DNA from: Akanthomyces muscarius
Lineage: Eukaryota; Ascomycota; Sordariomycetes; Hypocreales; Cordycipitaceae
Direction of reading: 5' to 3'
NCBI RefSeq assembly: GCF_028009165.1
Contig: NC_079241.1
Location: 5,208,001-5,272,000, forward strand
Length of the DNA stretch: 64,000 bases
The position numbers were made by a program, and so were the translations under genes. How positions within the stretch are numbered: the first letter of the stretch is position 1; each line of letters begins with the position of its first letter. The notes under the pieces are model-generated. The model made no database searches and was not told the origin of the DNA. It worked only from the letters and a program-made list of their open reading frames with translations. Below are positions 34,106-46,262 of the stretch, piece after piece.

Positions 34106-35126
34106 CTACAACTCCTGCTCGTCGTCCATGTCATCGTCCTCTTCGTCTTCGTCCGAATCATGAGTGGCAAATGGGACGAACCGAAAGTCCAAAAAGCTTC
34201 GCTTGCCTCCCTCAATATCGACCAGAAATTGTAGACTGAGGATACCTTGCCCATCACCTCGCAAGCTGACCTTGTTCGCAATGCGCATAGCCTCGGTCGA
34301 GTTCTTGATAAAGTCGAATTTGTACGATTGCGTCCATTTGTCTCTAATACTGAACGTCTCCAGTAGCTCTCTGCCTCGAGCGAAATCGACGTCCGAGCTT
34401 CCCAAATCACCCTTGCCGGTAAAGGACAGGTATGGAGATAATTTTGAAGTTGTAATCGATAGCTTCATTGGCGCAGTCGGCGAAATTTCTGCCAAAGAAT
34501 CTAGTAGTGACCGTGACTGCATGATAATCTTGAAACAGATATCATCTCGGTCTAGGGGTATGTCGTCTGTCATTTCAGGTAGATATGTTGTGAGACCAGC
34601 TGTGGTTTGGACGCCGGATTCCTCTATCATAACTTTGAAAGGGTCGCCTTCTTCTCCGTAAAGTAGAGTGCAGGTTCCGGATATTCCCAGTGTCTGATTG
34701 CTGAATGCATCTGGCCGATAATTTCTTAGATTGCTTCGATATGGGTCTGATTCAGCTTTTTGCGCTCGCGCGGCCACGTCAACAGCGCCAAATATTTGGA
34801 GAATTTCAAGGAAAGATGAGAGTGGTATCTGAAAGTTTGGGAGTTCTGGCGGCTCGCCATCTTCCGCGGGGGGTAGATTGACAGAATATGATGAAAAAAG
34901 TGATTTGTTGAGAAATGCGACTCCTAACGCTATATTAGTAAGGAACACCGTGCAACCAGCCGCAGTGCCTACCTTGCATGACTTTCGCGTGGTCCGCAGC
35001 AAAACGAATGCCTTCTTCAGTAATTTGAACGTGAACTTTTGGAGAAAAGTTGATGCACCGCAGAAGTTGATAAAGAGGTCGCGTTGAAGTTGCCACGGCG
35101 CGGAGGATTGGTTGTTTGTCCGCCAT
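34106..35126 (-). CDS. rad1: DNA damage checkpoint protein RAD1 (9-1-1 clamp subunit)
   Basis: Two exons, 34973-35126 and 34106-34923, with a 49-nt phase-1 intron (GTAGGC donor, TTAG acceptor), giving 323 aa. RAD1 forms the PCNA-like heterotrimeric clamp with RAD9 and HUS1, which is loaded at DNA damage and activates the ATR-type kinase. The RAD1/REC1 family sequence is clear: LRAVATSTRPLYQLLRCINFS at the start, HVQITEEGIRFAADHAKVMQ up to the splice site, FLNKSLFSSY just after it, then QIPLSSFLEILQIFG, GTCTLLYGEEGDPF, and YLSFTGKGDLGSSDVDF. The end is an acidic tail (DSDEDEEDDDMDDEQ), as in other fungal homologues. The intron is short but both exons match the family. The start lies 180 bp downstream of the OST5 stop codon on the same strand. 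Confidence 0.93.
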
Positions 35127-35305
35127 GATGCGAGAGAGTTCTTGGGCAGGCGTCGACAAACTGTGTTTCGCGAGCGTAGTAAGAAATAATATGCGCAAGT
35201 TAAACCTTTGAATAAATAGAAGTAGCGCTCAGTAGCCTTTTGTGCTTGTGTTCCAACTAATATACAGTGTATGTCGCCCCGACGTTGATAAGGCGGAGGA
35301 GTATC

Positions 35306-35653
35306 TTAGACGTAGACTCCGACCGCGCAGAACATGTATACGACACCGTATCTAGAAACAGTCAGCTCGTGGACTTCCTCGAGTGGAATTGATTGCTTTG
35401 CGACTTACGCCAATGCCAGAGATGCTGGGATGCCAACTGCGAAGACGTTGACTAGTGAACGGTCTGAGTTGTCAGTGGCAGTGCACGATTAGCATCTCGA
35501 ATGCCTTGACTCACTTAATGCAAAAACTCCAGTAGCACAGACTCCTAGAGAGAGCAGAACAAAGCCGACGAGGAATTGACTCCCTTTGCCGACGGTAGGG
35601 AGGAATGGACTGCCAGCAGCAGCTAGCCAGACCTCATGCAGCGATGAATCCAT
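35306..35653 (-). CDS. ost5: Oligosaccharyltransferase subunit OST5
   Basis: Three small exons: 35515-35653, 35409-35451 and 35306-35351, giving 75 aa. The splice sites (GTGAGT/CTAG and GTAAGT/CTAG) give one continuous frame ending YGVVYMFCAVGVYV and stop. OST5 is a small ER membrane subunit of the complex that transfers the N-glycan to nascent proteins. The start MDSSLHEVWLAAAGSPFLPT is typical, followed by two hydrophobic segments (about 27-45 and 52-72), matching the two-pass topology of the family. It is 350 bp from and divergent to GCN5, and upstream of RAD1 in the same direction. It is easily missed because no single exon exceeds 46 codons. Assignment is confident from both ends of the protein. 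Confidence 0.9.
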
Positions 35654-36003
35654 GTAGTATGTGTTTTTGTGGTATACGAGCTCGTTCTGTGGTCGAGCAC
35701 TCGTAGTGTAGTACCGCCGCGTGCCGTGGTCGTCGGATGGGAGGGATCGAAGCTTGGATTTCGGAAAGCTGTCGCAAGAAAATGATATCGAGCAGCTCAA
35801 GATGCGCGATGTGAATGCGTGTCCCGTTGGTGCGAATCAGGACTAGCGCGGAGCAGCTCCTGTCGCGGCTCATAACGTAAGCACGCGGACCCACCAGCTG
35901 TGGCGGGCGCAGCTCCGTAAATGCGACACGGATCGCTGCCAACCTCGAAGCTCCATGTTGGTACCTCATATTACTGGCTTTCAAGGCCACGAGTGTCAAA
36001 AAG
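35654..36003. promoter_or_regulatory. Divergent promoter of OST5 and GCN5
   Basis: The 350 bp between the two start codons must hold both promoters and leaders. No TATA box is obvious. Confidence 0.6.
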
Positions 36004-37578
36004 ATGTCGGACATTAAGGACGAAAGTATGTGATATTACTCCTGCACCAGTGCGCGATATTGACCTGATCCTTAGCAGTGAAGCGCAAAGCTGAAGAGGA
36101 CCTGCCCTCCCCTGCGGCTCCGAAGCGCGTTAAGCATAGCGACTCTGAAGAGCCCCAAGACGACAGGCTAGAAGACAACGATGATCAGCAATTAGACGTG
36201 TCGATAAGCGCCCCAGCCGGTGGCGATACTGGTGGCGACGAAGGCGACGGTGACGAGGTTGAAGCTGATGACGAAGAAGGCGGGGACACTAAGGACGACG
36301 AACGGGAAGAGAGGGAAGACGACAAGGATGGAGACGGCGATGACGAAGACAAAGACGAGGAGAAGGATGAAGATAGAAAGGCCAAGATAGAAGACGGCGA
36401 CGAGCCAAATTCGGAGGATCAATCAGTTCCTGCACTGAAGCGCATTCCGTTTCCGGACAAGGCAAGCTCCTAACACTTCCTTTTTTCTTTCATGCTTCGC
36501 CAGCTAACAAACTTTTCACGCACAGCCAGGCGTTATCGAAGAGCGAAATGGTGAAATCGAATTCCGAGTAGTCAACAATGACGGTGGGCGCGAGTCGCTC
36601 ATCGTTCTGACCGGTCTCAAATGTTTATTTCAAAAGCAGCTGCCTAAGATGCCGAAAGATTATATCGCTCGACTAGTCTACGATCGAACACATTTGTCGA
36701 TAGCAATCGTCAAAAAGCCGCTCGAGGTAGTAGGCGGCGTCACGTTTCGTCCATTCAAAGGCCGCCGGTTCGCCGAGATTGTGTTCTTCGCAATCAGTAC
36801 GGATCAGCAAGTCAAGGGTTATGGTGCGCATCTCATGTGTCACTTGAAAGATTATGTCAAAGCCACGAGCGATGTCATGTACTTCCTCACCTACGCCGAC
36901 AACTACGCCATCGGCTACTTCAAAAAGCAAGGCTTTACCAAGGAGATTACACTTGATCGGAGCGTCTGGATGGGCTATATCAAAGACTATGAAGGCGGCA
37001 CCATCATGCAGTGTTCCATGCTCCCAAGAATTCGATATTTGGAAGTCGGACGCTTGCTTCTCAAGCAAAAGGAGTGCGTCCAGGCCAAGATTCGAGCCTA
37101 CTCCAAGTCGCACAACGTGCACGCCCCTCCCAAGGAGTGGAAGAATGGCATCAAGGAAATCAATCCACTGGATATCCCCGCCATTCGTGCATCTGGTTGG
37201 TCGCCGGACATGGATGAGCTCGCGCGCCAGCCGCGACATGGCCCGAACTACAATCAGCTGCTGCATCTGCTCAACGACCTACAGAACCACAACTCTGCTT
37301 GGCCCTTCCTGGTGCCCGTCAACCGCGACGACGTGGCCGATTACTACGAAGTAATCAAGGAGCCCATGGACCTAAGCACCATGGAAAACAAGCTAGAAGC
37401 AGATCAGTATCCGACACCAGAGGAGTTCATCAGGGATGCGACGCTCGTGTTCAACAATTGCCGAAAATACAACAACGAGAGCACGCCGTACGCCAAGTCG
37501 GCCACCAAACTGGAAAAGTTTATGTGGCAACAGCTCAAAGCAGTACCCGAGTGGTCGCATTTGGAGCCAGAGAAGTAG
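36004..37578 (+). CDS. gcn5: Histone acetyltransferase GCN5
   Basis: Three exons: 36004-36025, 36079 (or 36076)-36461 and 36526-37578, giving 485 or 486 aa. GCN5 is the catalytic subunit of SAGA/ADA and acetylates histone H3 tails. After a disordered acidic region (about 10-130, runs of D, E and G), the GNAT domain starts at [12 protein letters not shown] (about 141). The catalytic Glu lies in [10 protein letters not shown] (about 220) and the acetyl-CoA loop in [11 protein letters not shown] (about 229-239). FKKQGFT and the [11 protein letters not shown] end of the domain follow. A bromodomain occupies about 375-480 ([35 protein letters not shown]). Intron 1 has a TAGCAG tandem acceptor, so the second exon begins with either of two in-frame codons. 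Intron 2 starts with GC (AAG|GCAAGC) and ends CACAG. Confidence 0.96.
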
Positions 37579-38618
37579 AGGTTGATGCTGCGCATAACAC
37601 TCTGCTCCAGAGCTATCATGGCGGGCTGTCTGTCTCGATTTTGCACTTTCCTCGGCAGACATCCTTTTCCTTGCTTTTGATTTTCATTTCAACAATCAGC
37701 GATCTTGTATTTCTCTAATAGTCTTTGTTTTGGGCGGGTTTGGTTTCGCGGCGTTTGGAGAGTGGAAGTAAAAGTGTCGGCCTCGCCACTGAGTTGCCAC
37801 TTCAGGAAGGGTCCCCCGCCGATGGCAAGCTGTAACACTAGCTTGCTTGTGGCTTGGCTGTTTTGTTATTTTGTTATTTTTAATATTTTTTGGATTATTC
37901 CTCACGGGATTAGGTTGTTTCAAGCACGGCTGAATTTCAAGCTTACATGATTAGCGGGCGTCTTGTTGGGATAGGCTGGGAAAGTGTGGTGTTGAGTGTA
38001 TGCTCTAGATGACACGAATCGATCCATGATGATGAACCTGATTGCCTAGTCATGGAACTGTCCGCCGTCGTAAATAAGCCGTCTCGTACTTGAGTGTCCC
38101 GTGAATGCCGATCGAGAAACTATCGAAGATACTTTTTCCGGGCGACTACAAGGGGGACGCTGATGGCACGGTCGGTCAGCTTATGTCATTTTTAGAGGCA
38201 AACATACTTCGTATTTGTCTAGAAAGAACCTATTCATTCCAGATGAATGATAAAAGGCAAGAGGAAGTAAAAGTAAAAAGCTATGGACCAGAAATGAAAT
38301 AAAAAGTGAATTTGTCTTTTGTCTTGATTCTTCCGAGATGGAAGCAGACTCCCAAGAAACGCAGTCGCTGTAAACAAAGAAAAACAATATCATCCCAAGG
38401 CTGTGTGGCAATGTATCCCGATAACTCCAAAAATAATCCGAAATGCCCAAAATAATAAATCCGGGTGAATGCACTCATTGCTGGTAGGAGCTCAAATGCT
38501 CGCTCCGCCATGTCCAGCGCGTATATAGTAAAGCAGATCTCGCACATCTATCGTCTTTTGCTTTGTATCTTGTTTTTTTTTTGTGTGTAGTGATATTTTC
38601 TTAATTTCTTTTGGCCGC
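37579..38618. other. Intergenic region after GCN5
   Basis: Convergent 3' flanks of GCN5 and the next minus-strand gene, AT-rich at 37860-37900 and 38200-38310. A 65-codon ORF at 38105-38302 has no protein-like features. No gene is recognised. Confidence 0.55.
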
Positions 38619-39650
38619 TTAAGCACTGGGGTTGGCCGTGCGAGCAGCAGCAGCATTGACCTGGCCGCCAAAGTTCCAGCCCATGGCCGAGCGAGGCGTG
38701 GCCGCGGTGAGCTGGCGGCTGAGGGCACGGGGCGTAGCGCCAAGCTCAGGGCGGGCAGGGTCGTTGCGGGACGACGAGGGCGTCGAGGTCTCGCCGCGGA
38801 TGACCTCGCGGAGCATGGGCTGGAGGAACTCGGGGACGTCGGACCACTGGCCGCCGCGGGCGAGGTCGAGCATGCCGTGGGGGATGAGGGCGGCGGGGAG
38901 GGACGAGGGCGAGGCGGAGCGGCGGCTGCGGCGCGCGGCTGCCGACTCGGTCATTTGCTCGGTGACAACGGCAAGCTCGCCCGACTCGATGGCCGTCTTG
39001 AGCCACTCCTCCCAGGCCTCGTCGAGGACGGCGGAGCGGTCACCGGCCTCGCGGCGGGCGGCCTGCGAGCGGAGGCGCTCATTGAGCTCGACGCCGACGC
39101 TCTCGAGCTCGTCCTCGCTCTCCTCGTCGTCTTCGTCGTCCTCGTCGTCCTCGTCGGCGGGCACGTAGGGCGGTGTGGACATGCCACTGCTGATGGGGCT
39201 GGAGCTGAGGGACGGGCTGCTGGGTTCGAGAACGGCCGCCGGGCGGACCCAGTCGGCGGGCTCCTCCCAGGTCGGGAAGCCGTCGGCGGTGGTGTCGCGG
39301 ATGGCGATGCCCTGCTCCTTCTCGTACTTTTCCTTGGCCCACTTGGTGCCCTCCCACTTGGTCAGGCCGGCAATCTCGAAGCGGGTGAGGCCGAGGCCGT
39401 CAAAGGCGCGGAAGAGGCGGCGGTGCCAGGGCCAGCGGCTCAGACGCATGCGGTGTGTGGGATGTGCGTAGTCGAGTCCGGGGTACTTGGCCTCTTGCGT
39501 GTCGATGTGGCCGTAGAAGGAGTGAGTCTCCTGGCGGACCTCGGGGATGAGGGAGCGCTGGAGGAAGGACTGGAAGTTTTGGGGGTCCGAGACCTTGGGG
39601 CGGGGGAAGAGCTGATCGTAGACGATCTCTTCAATCGGACGGCCCATCAT
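38619..39650 (-). CDS. Conserved fungal protein of unknown function
   Basis: Single exon, 343 aa from ATG 39650 (MMGRPIEEIVYDQLFPRPK). The frame is open another 81 codons upstream, but that part has leader-like composition (ASN/Thr/His from low-complexity DNA), so the shorter start is preferred; the second Met is equally possible. Residues 1-120 appear folded, with many aromatic residues (SFLQRSLIPEVRQETHSFYG, HRMRLSRWPWHRRLFRAFDG, LTKWEGTKWAKEKYE). An acidic run (about 170-185, EDDEDDEDDEE) and a helical segment (ELNERLRSQAARREAG, WEEWLKTAIES) follow. The last 80 residues are Ser/Ala/Arg-rich. No membrane segment or catalytic motif is recognised. The GC-biased codon use and sharp edges of the ORF support it being real. 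I do not know its function. Confidence 0.8.
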   Translation of the reverse strand: MMGRPIEEIVYDQLFPRPKVSDPQNFQSFLQRSLIPEVRQETHSFYGHIDTQEAKYPGLDYAHPTHRMRLSRWPWHRRLFRAFDGLGLTRFEIAGLTKWEGTKWAKEKYEKEQGIAIRDTTADGFPTWEEPADWVRPAAVLEPSSPSLSSSPISSGMSTPPYVPADEDDEDDEDDEESEDELESVGVELNERLRSQAARREAGDRSAVLDEAWEEWLKTAIESGELAVVTEQMTESAAARRSRRSASPSSLPAALIPHGMLDLARGGQWSDVPEFLQPMLREVIRGETSTPSSSRNDPARPELGATPRALSRQLTAATPRSAMGWNFGGQVNAAAARTANPSA

Positions 39651-42600
39651 CTTGGCGGTTGTGTGGTCGCCGTGAGCGGTTTTGTTTCGGTGTGTATTGT
39701 CAACTTTCGTCAGGGAGTCGGGGGGGTGGGTGATGGTAGAGAGAGCGTTGCTTGTTGAGTTGATGTAGAGAGAGTTGAGAGTTGAGAGTTGAGTGTTTGA
39801 AGAGGTGTGAAAATGGAGAGGGGCAAAAGGAGGAAGAAACGGACGAAGCTGGAGAGAAGTGAGAGGCAGAAGTAATATAACAAAAAAGAACAAGAGCGTG
39901 AATGGCTTGGCGGGCGATTCCGGGGTTATGAAGGCGTGGGATGGATGGGCTGGCGACCAGCTGTCTACCTAGCTGACTGGGGGTCTAGGGAGGGGTGTGT
40001 GATAAGACAGGGGACATGCAGCCATGAAGAAAGGGCGGCCCCATTCTTTGAAGGTGCACATGGGTTCGATCTGGGTGGACAAATGGCTCTTGTTCTCTGT
40101 CTCTGCTCTCTGCCGGAGGTAGAGTGCCGGACGCTGATGGGCTAGACCATTCGACTACGGCGCTGGCCACGGCAAGCCACGGCAAGGTAGTGGAATAGAT
40201 GCTTAGCCCGAAGGCCAGTCCTCCCATCTCTAATTAGGTTTTGATGATCCTCGGCACCGCTTGGTGCCGTTGCCCATGCACCATATGTTGTCGAAGTCTG
40301 TTGGACCTTCGAGATGAATTATCCATCCTCTACTCTAGTCCTCGACCAGTGTACTCTCTTCTAGACTTGATTCGCAAGCATGTCTCTTTTGACGCCCTGT
40401 GCCATGTCAGACCACATGTTACAGGGCAGCCAGGGGCACCCACCTACCGCTTATTATCATCAGAGGCAGAGAGAGGGGGATGGGGGGAGAGAGCCAGGGC
40501 CAAGATACTACCGCAACGCCCGCAAACAGAAGCACGCCCCCCCTCTGGATTCGCACTAATTCGCTAGCGCGAGGCGACTCGATGCGGGTTTGCTCAGAGC
40601 ATTCTGGGTAGTAACACGAGTGCTACCTATTGGACTGCTGCGAGCTGCGAGTGCTGCACTCTTTACTAATGGGGTGGTTCTTTGTTCTTTTAGCGGAAAC
40701 TATATCCAAGGCGTTAGGATGCCGACCGGGCGCGCCATCTTCAAAAGGTAGACGCAGACATGGAAAGACAAGGGAAGAAGAAAACCCCTGCTGTGCGTTG
40801 TAAATTCCAAACCAGCCCACTGATAGCAAATCTCCCTTCCGGCCAGGCGCGCCGGGTATGTGCGGTCGCACGCATGAGGGCAAACGGTGGGTGGCGGTGG
40901 TTCGGGCGTTGGCAAGCTGCTGCTACTGCTGCTACTGCTACAGATTACTGTTGCTACTGCTGCTATTGTTGCTGCTCTGCTGCTGCTGAGAAGAAGGGTG
41001 TGCCTGGAACTCTAATGATGGAGGGGGGGACAAAGTACCTGGCAAGGGGGGGTCTCGCGCTCCCAGCAGCAATAAGCTGACATGCGTAAGGGAGGGAAAT
41101 GGCCTACTTCCTCGTACTGGTACGGAGTACTCAGCAGAGGTACTTTTTTACTATGGAGAGGCAATGGGCGTGCGCCTCGTGAAGCTTTTCTGCCAGTAAT
41201 ACGGTGCTGCTTTCGGTATTAGTTGCGCACCAGCGCGAAACGCCATTTTTTTTGCTTGCATGGAGCAGATCTGGGACGAGAGCAAATAAAGTCGATCTCA
41301 GACAAGGGCGCGCTGTTCTGTGTTGGGACGGTTTTTCCTTCAGTGTCGCTGGAATGCAGATCCTGATTGTGTCGCCCCAATACCACCGTTGTTGCTGTTG
41401 ATGTCTCACGTCCCCTTTGCTGCAAAAAGCAATACATGGAATTGTGGCGAGCAGAGAGGAAAGCTGCACGGAACGCGCTGGAGATTCATCAACAAGCCTC
41501 TCTCGCCACAAAGACCAAATTCTAGAGACACGCCGTCTGCCTAGCCCAGCCAGGGGGCCGTTGGGCGACGCAGGACGCTCGTAGCGCAACCTGGCCCGAG
41601 GGTTGGGGTGAGCAGTTGGGCTGTCCTCATGGCCTCCATGTGCGGCTTTCCTCTCTGGTTGCCTGCCATGCTTTTCTTATTGACGCCCTTCTTCTTGGAA
41701 ATTCTTCCGTTTTCTTGCGGGGATCCTCCCCATCCGTGACCAATACGGGGGACAAGAGAGAGGCCAGCGATGCAACTGTGCTCCGTAGTAAGCCTCAACT
41801 CGGCGCACGTACCACAACGAGCTCAAAACTGCTGCTTCTTTTGACTGTTGCCTGGTCGGAGCGCCGTACTCAGTATACATCAGATAGTGGAGGGCGGACC
41901 AACCAAGAGACGTCGGAGAAAACAAGGGTAGCCATACACTGTAAGCGACGCTGCCTTTTGGTGTAAGCACTGTTCGGTATGACGGTGCCGGCATGGGTTT
42001 TACCACCAGATGGGTACGGCGTGTGAAGCTGACAAGGGTCACGATGATACGGGTAGTGTACATGTTGGTAGAACACTCGCGAGAACCATGTCCATACTCT
42101 ACCAGTAAAGGCATCAGGAAATTATCGCCTCCCCTTGTCAGATGGTGATTAAACCACGCAACCCAGCGGAATTCTTAAAAAGCTGCCGATGCCCACCACG
42201 AGAATCATTCTATTCTGATTGCCCCTCTCCCTGCCATTGGTTGGGCATTCACATGCTACGACCTTTGCGTTGCCGAAGGTAACCCTACACCGTGCGTGTA
42301 GTGTGCCACGTTGCTGGGCCTGGGCTGGCCACATGTACACTTGAACCACGTTTAATCCTCATGTCTTGTTCTTCCTTCTCTCTTCCAACGCCATACCCTT
42401 TTGTCTATACGGCGACAGCTGCAGGAAAGAAAAAGAAAAAGCATATTCTCCCCCGGGTCTCGCGCCGTCCACCTTTTTAGTGGTGGAGTGGTGGCGGCGG
42501 CGGGCAGAGGCTAGGCGGTTTTGGCACCTTTTTTCCCTTTCCCAATTAGGTTACCAAATCGCCGCACGGGAAACTCGTCTTGGGCAAATCGGGTCGATTC

Positions 42601-44375
42601 TTGGCGATGCCATGGCTCTTGTATCGGGCAATAAGTGCCGAGATTTCAAAACGGTTCGAGTTGGAACAGTGAGCAACGTAGTCCCAACCTTTTCCACGCA
42701 CAAAACGAGTAGTTTGCATCAGTCGTTCTACTCTCGTCTACTTCGACATGAACTACATAACGTTAGTTGGCATTTCTTGTTCAGCAGAACTTGATTGCTG
42801 CCTGCTGCTCCCAGCAGAGACTTCTCCTCTGCATACCATCAATCTTGACCCAAATAAGCATAGACTGCCAGGCTTGGTAGGATAGAGCGAACGCCCATCA
42901 TTCCCGATTGCCGATGCAGAGAGCGCCACCACCGTGAGAGGCGCCGACGGCGTCCCCCGTTGCCAGACCGAGCAAGACGAGAACAAGGCACGGGCGAATC
43001 ACGAGCGTCCAGCCATCCCCATGGTCCCCTGTCTCTCTCATCTTCGTGCTGACAGGGCCCTCTGTCTTATTCGGCGACGCCGAAAGGGCCACCAATCGTT
43101 CAAACGGCTTTCGTGGAGCTTGGAGGCTCTTGGCTCCCCAACTCCCCCGAGCTCCCCTCTGTCCCCTCTTCAGCAGCCCGCTTTCCCCTCCCTTGCAACT
43201 AAATTTGGACTATGGCGTTTGAAAGAACAAGAGAGAAAAGGACTCCATTTTCTCGAAAGCGAACCCGGTAAGCGTGTGGATGTTCCGTCGCATCTTGTGA
43301 GGTCCGGGCTTGGAGGCGGCTCCATTTCCAGGCAGCATCATTATTAGCTTTCACCCTGAAAATTGGTAATCCCTTTTCTTTTCATGAAGATCTTTGAGCC
43401 ATTTCCTTCTTTTGATCAGCATCTACAAAGTGATTATGATCTGCAGCGTCATGACTTCCAAGGTGAGTTCTCCTGTAGTTGCGGGAAGGTTGCACGTGTA
43501 AGTCGTGAGCCAACCCCGATCCTGTAGACGTGGCACGCAATAACTCTTGAACAAGAAATAGTGCTCAGCTTTTTCAGCTCTTTCAGCCTCTTTTTCTCCA
43601 ATCAATCTCTTTACTCAATCTTGCTACCACGGGTGGCTGGGGGACGGAACCTGCCACTGTTAACCCGGGCCGGAGACCGGGATTCACAGCCATCGGGCAA
43701 GGGTCGTCCCAAGGTGAAAGGCCAAACCTCCGTGAGCCCTGTCATCAGAAGATGGGTCTGATCTGGGACTTAAAGCTTCTAGCGCATGTGGTCAGAAAAT
43801 AGTTCTGCCCATATTCTAAAATTCTTTCAGGCCTTCCATGCACGAGTTCCGATCATCCGGGCTGCGGCCCCCGGTGGTGGCGTGTGGCGTGGAAATAGCA
43901 GAGAACGTGGCTCTCGCACGCCGGACCTGCTTCCCTGCTCTCACAGCAAAGGAATTAGGCGTCTCCAGTCTTTTAACTGTTGCTCCCGTGACAAAGTAAC
44001 AGGTTTCTCAGCTCATTTGGAGTAGATGGGGAAGAGAGAGTATGTGGCGTTCAAATGGAAGAGAAACATGTGCTTTTGACAGTGTTTACAAGCCAATCTC
44101 TTAAGTCAGAACTGTCTCGCTCTCTCTCTGTCTCTCCTGACTAGACCAGCCGCTGATATTCCACCACATTTGCGTCTGGACTCTTTATAGGCCTACCTTT
44201 ATTTTCTGGCCCTGCATATGCATAGTCATACGACGCCATCTTGCAGTAAAGAGTCGTTGCCTTGAGGTTAAAAAGTATTTATTGGTTGAGTATATCGCTT
44301 TACTAGTGAGAGAAGAACTAGTTTATCCATTACATCGTATATCATTGTTGTTGCTGTCGTCACATCATATGATTC
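39651..44375. other. 4.7-kb intergenic region
   Basis: The first ~250 bp are the leader of the gene at 38619-39650 and contain a repeated GAGAGTT motif (39767-39792). A (CTG/CTA)n tract lies at 40917-40988. Nothing protein-like is found in the short ORFs. A tRNA-like A-box at about 40120-40165 has no matching B-box on the same strand. Confidence 0.55.
40917..40988 (+). repeat. (CTG/CTA)n trinucleotide repeat
   Basis: Imperfect run of CTG, CTA and TTG units over 72 bp, outside any recognised gene. Confidence 0.85.
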
Positions 44376-46262
44376 TCAGCTGTATGCTGGCTCAGGGTAC
44401 CGTCTTGAAAACGACGGCCCGTTCAAAGGAGGTGTAGAGAGAGTTTCTTCTGGCGGTGACCTCCGCTCCCTTTCTCTATCCCATTTTTTTCGTTCTTCCT
44501 TGAGGTGCTCCCTATCACGGAGATCAAAATTGTCCTGGTCTCTCCGTCTGTCCACGTCCGCGTGGCTGCTGGTTCGCCGGTAGACGTCTGGTCGACGGGC
44601 ACTCTGACGGTCGCGATACGCGCCAGATCCCCGATCCTCGTCCCTCTCCGGTTCCCCGCGGAAACGGCCACGGTCGCGATATCTGTCGCGGTCTCGGTCA
44701 TCCGGTCGTCTGCGCCGTCTCGGCATCTCGTCCATGGGTCCGAGATCTGAATCGTGATCCGAGTCTAGATCCGAGAGACTGCGATTTAGACGAGCGGGGC
44801 GGACTTGTTCGCGGCTCTTTCGCTGGCGAAGATGCTCGCTGCTAGCCTGGTTCCGGGAACTAGGCCGCGACGTGAGACCATTCGGTAGAATACTCGATAC
44901 GGTTTCACTCAATTTGCTTCGCAGAGATCCGAGAGGGCTGGGTCCGGCCCGCCTTCTGAGATCGCCGTCTGTCCGATGCGGGCGCGATGAGTTTGAACCA
45001 CTGCCGTGGCCTGAATCAGGCGGACTAAAGCGGCGTATTGCCGGGGTGGGTGAACCTCCGTGCCGGCGTTTGCTTCTTAGAGGGACTGGTTCGGGTTCCA
45101 TCTCCTCGTCAGAGGAATAGTGGCGAGGATGGCTATGTCGTCTGCCTGCCGGTGCACGGCGTGCCTCCCCAGGATCCAAGTAGGCTTCGTCGTATGTGTA
45201 GCGCTCTTCTGATTCAGCGTCTTTCGGTGGCGAGGCAAGGTCAGGAAAGCTTCGCCGTCTGACTCTGTCATTGAAGCTGCGATTGGGTCTAGAAGATTTC
45301 TCGGGTGAACGACTCGAATGGCCATTCTTAGGAGGGCGGCCGCCGGGAGGCGCGTTGACGTAGCTAAAGGGCCTGCCAAAGTAGTCGCTATCGCCTGGTC
45401 GTGGTCGCGGCGTGCCACCTTGCGAGGTATTTCGTGAGTGGCCTTGCGCAAACTTGGGATCTACAGGTTCATGTTCCTGCTCCCGTGTTGGCTGCCGGCT
45501 TGGGCGCGGCGGCCGACCAGCGGCCTCGCGCGTCAATCTCTCGCCACAAGCCTTGTGCCACAAATCGACTTCCTCGTCAGCCACCGAGGGGAACACATCG
45601 GCGGGCAAGTCGGCAGAGAAACATTCACGGGTCTCTGGGTGTCGCAGATTCCAGTTCTTTACGGCGAATTGTAGAAATGGGACGTGTTCCTCCGGTCCGA
45701 GCAGGATCTCGACAGACTCCCATCGGGAGAAGCCGCGCGGCGTCAAGGCTGGTATCGACGGCGGGGCAAAGTCGCTGTCGGTTGGTTGTAACGTATGTTG
45801 GCATCCGGTAACCTGCCAGATGTATGATATAGAGGAGTCGGGCATTTGGAGGAAGATGGCTACACAAGGGCCGGTCAGCGGTTGAATTCATGGAGAGACA
45901 TGGCGCGGGAACAACACTAACAATCGTAGTCGCCGCCAACGACCTTGTAAAATGCGGCCAGCTTTTTTGGGGTAAGTTGTAGTTCGTTTCGATCGCCAAT
46001 CTTGTGTATCTGCGTCACATTGTATTAGCATATTGGGAGTATAGGCATGATGCCGCGATCGCCATGGCTGCATCGTCTTGCAGTGAGTGACAAGGCGGCC
46101 AGAGACAGGCGGTGAGTGGGGTGTTTGCTGGCTTACAATGTACATGGCAATGGCTCTGAGGAGAGCATCCAGCTGCTTGGTTGGACGCTTGTCGGCCTCG
46201 AACATGTAGCAGTACTGGACCGCAGACCCGGGGGTGGTGCCGCCGCTCGAGGGCGTCGCCAT
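44376..46262 (-). CDS. DUF7514-like fungal protein with Arg/Ser-rich tail
   Basis: Three exons: 46137-46262, 45922-46009 and 44376-45859, giving 565 aa, with GTAAGC and GTTAGT donors and CAG/TAG acceptors joining in frame. The N-terminal ~140 residues form the conserved part. PTKQLDALLRAIAMYI and LQLTPKKLAAFYKVVGGDYD flank intron 2, followed by ISYIWQVTGCQHTLQP, GFSRWESVEILLGPEEHVPFLQ and a cluster of Trp. This pattern resembles fungal proteins annotated as DUF7514; I give that name from memory of the pattern. Residues after about 200 are disordered and very rich in Arg, Ser, Asp and Pro, with RD/DR dipeptides near 460-520 that resemble RNA-associated RD proteins. No enzyme motif is visible. 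Exon structure is well supported; function is unknown. Confidence 0.83.

Noticed and set aside
38583..39758. 391-codon ORF antisense to the unknown gene at 38619-39650
   Set aside because: Its composition is the GC-rich antisense shadow; the minus-strand frame has the domain-like aromatic pattern.
40060..40165. tRNA-like sequence (TAGTCGAATGG A-box and GGGTTCGATC B-box)
   Set aside because: The two boxes are on opposite strands and no cloverleaf forms.
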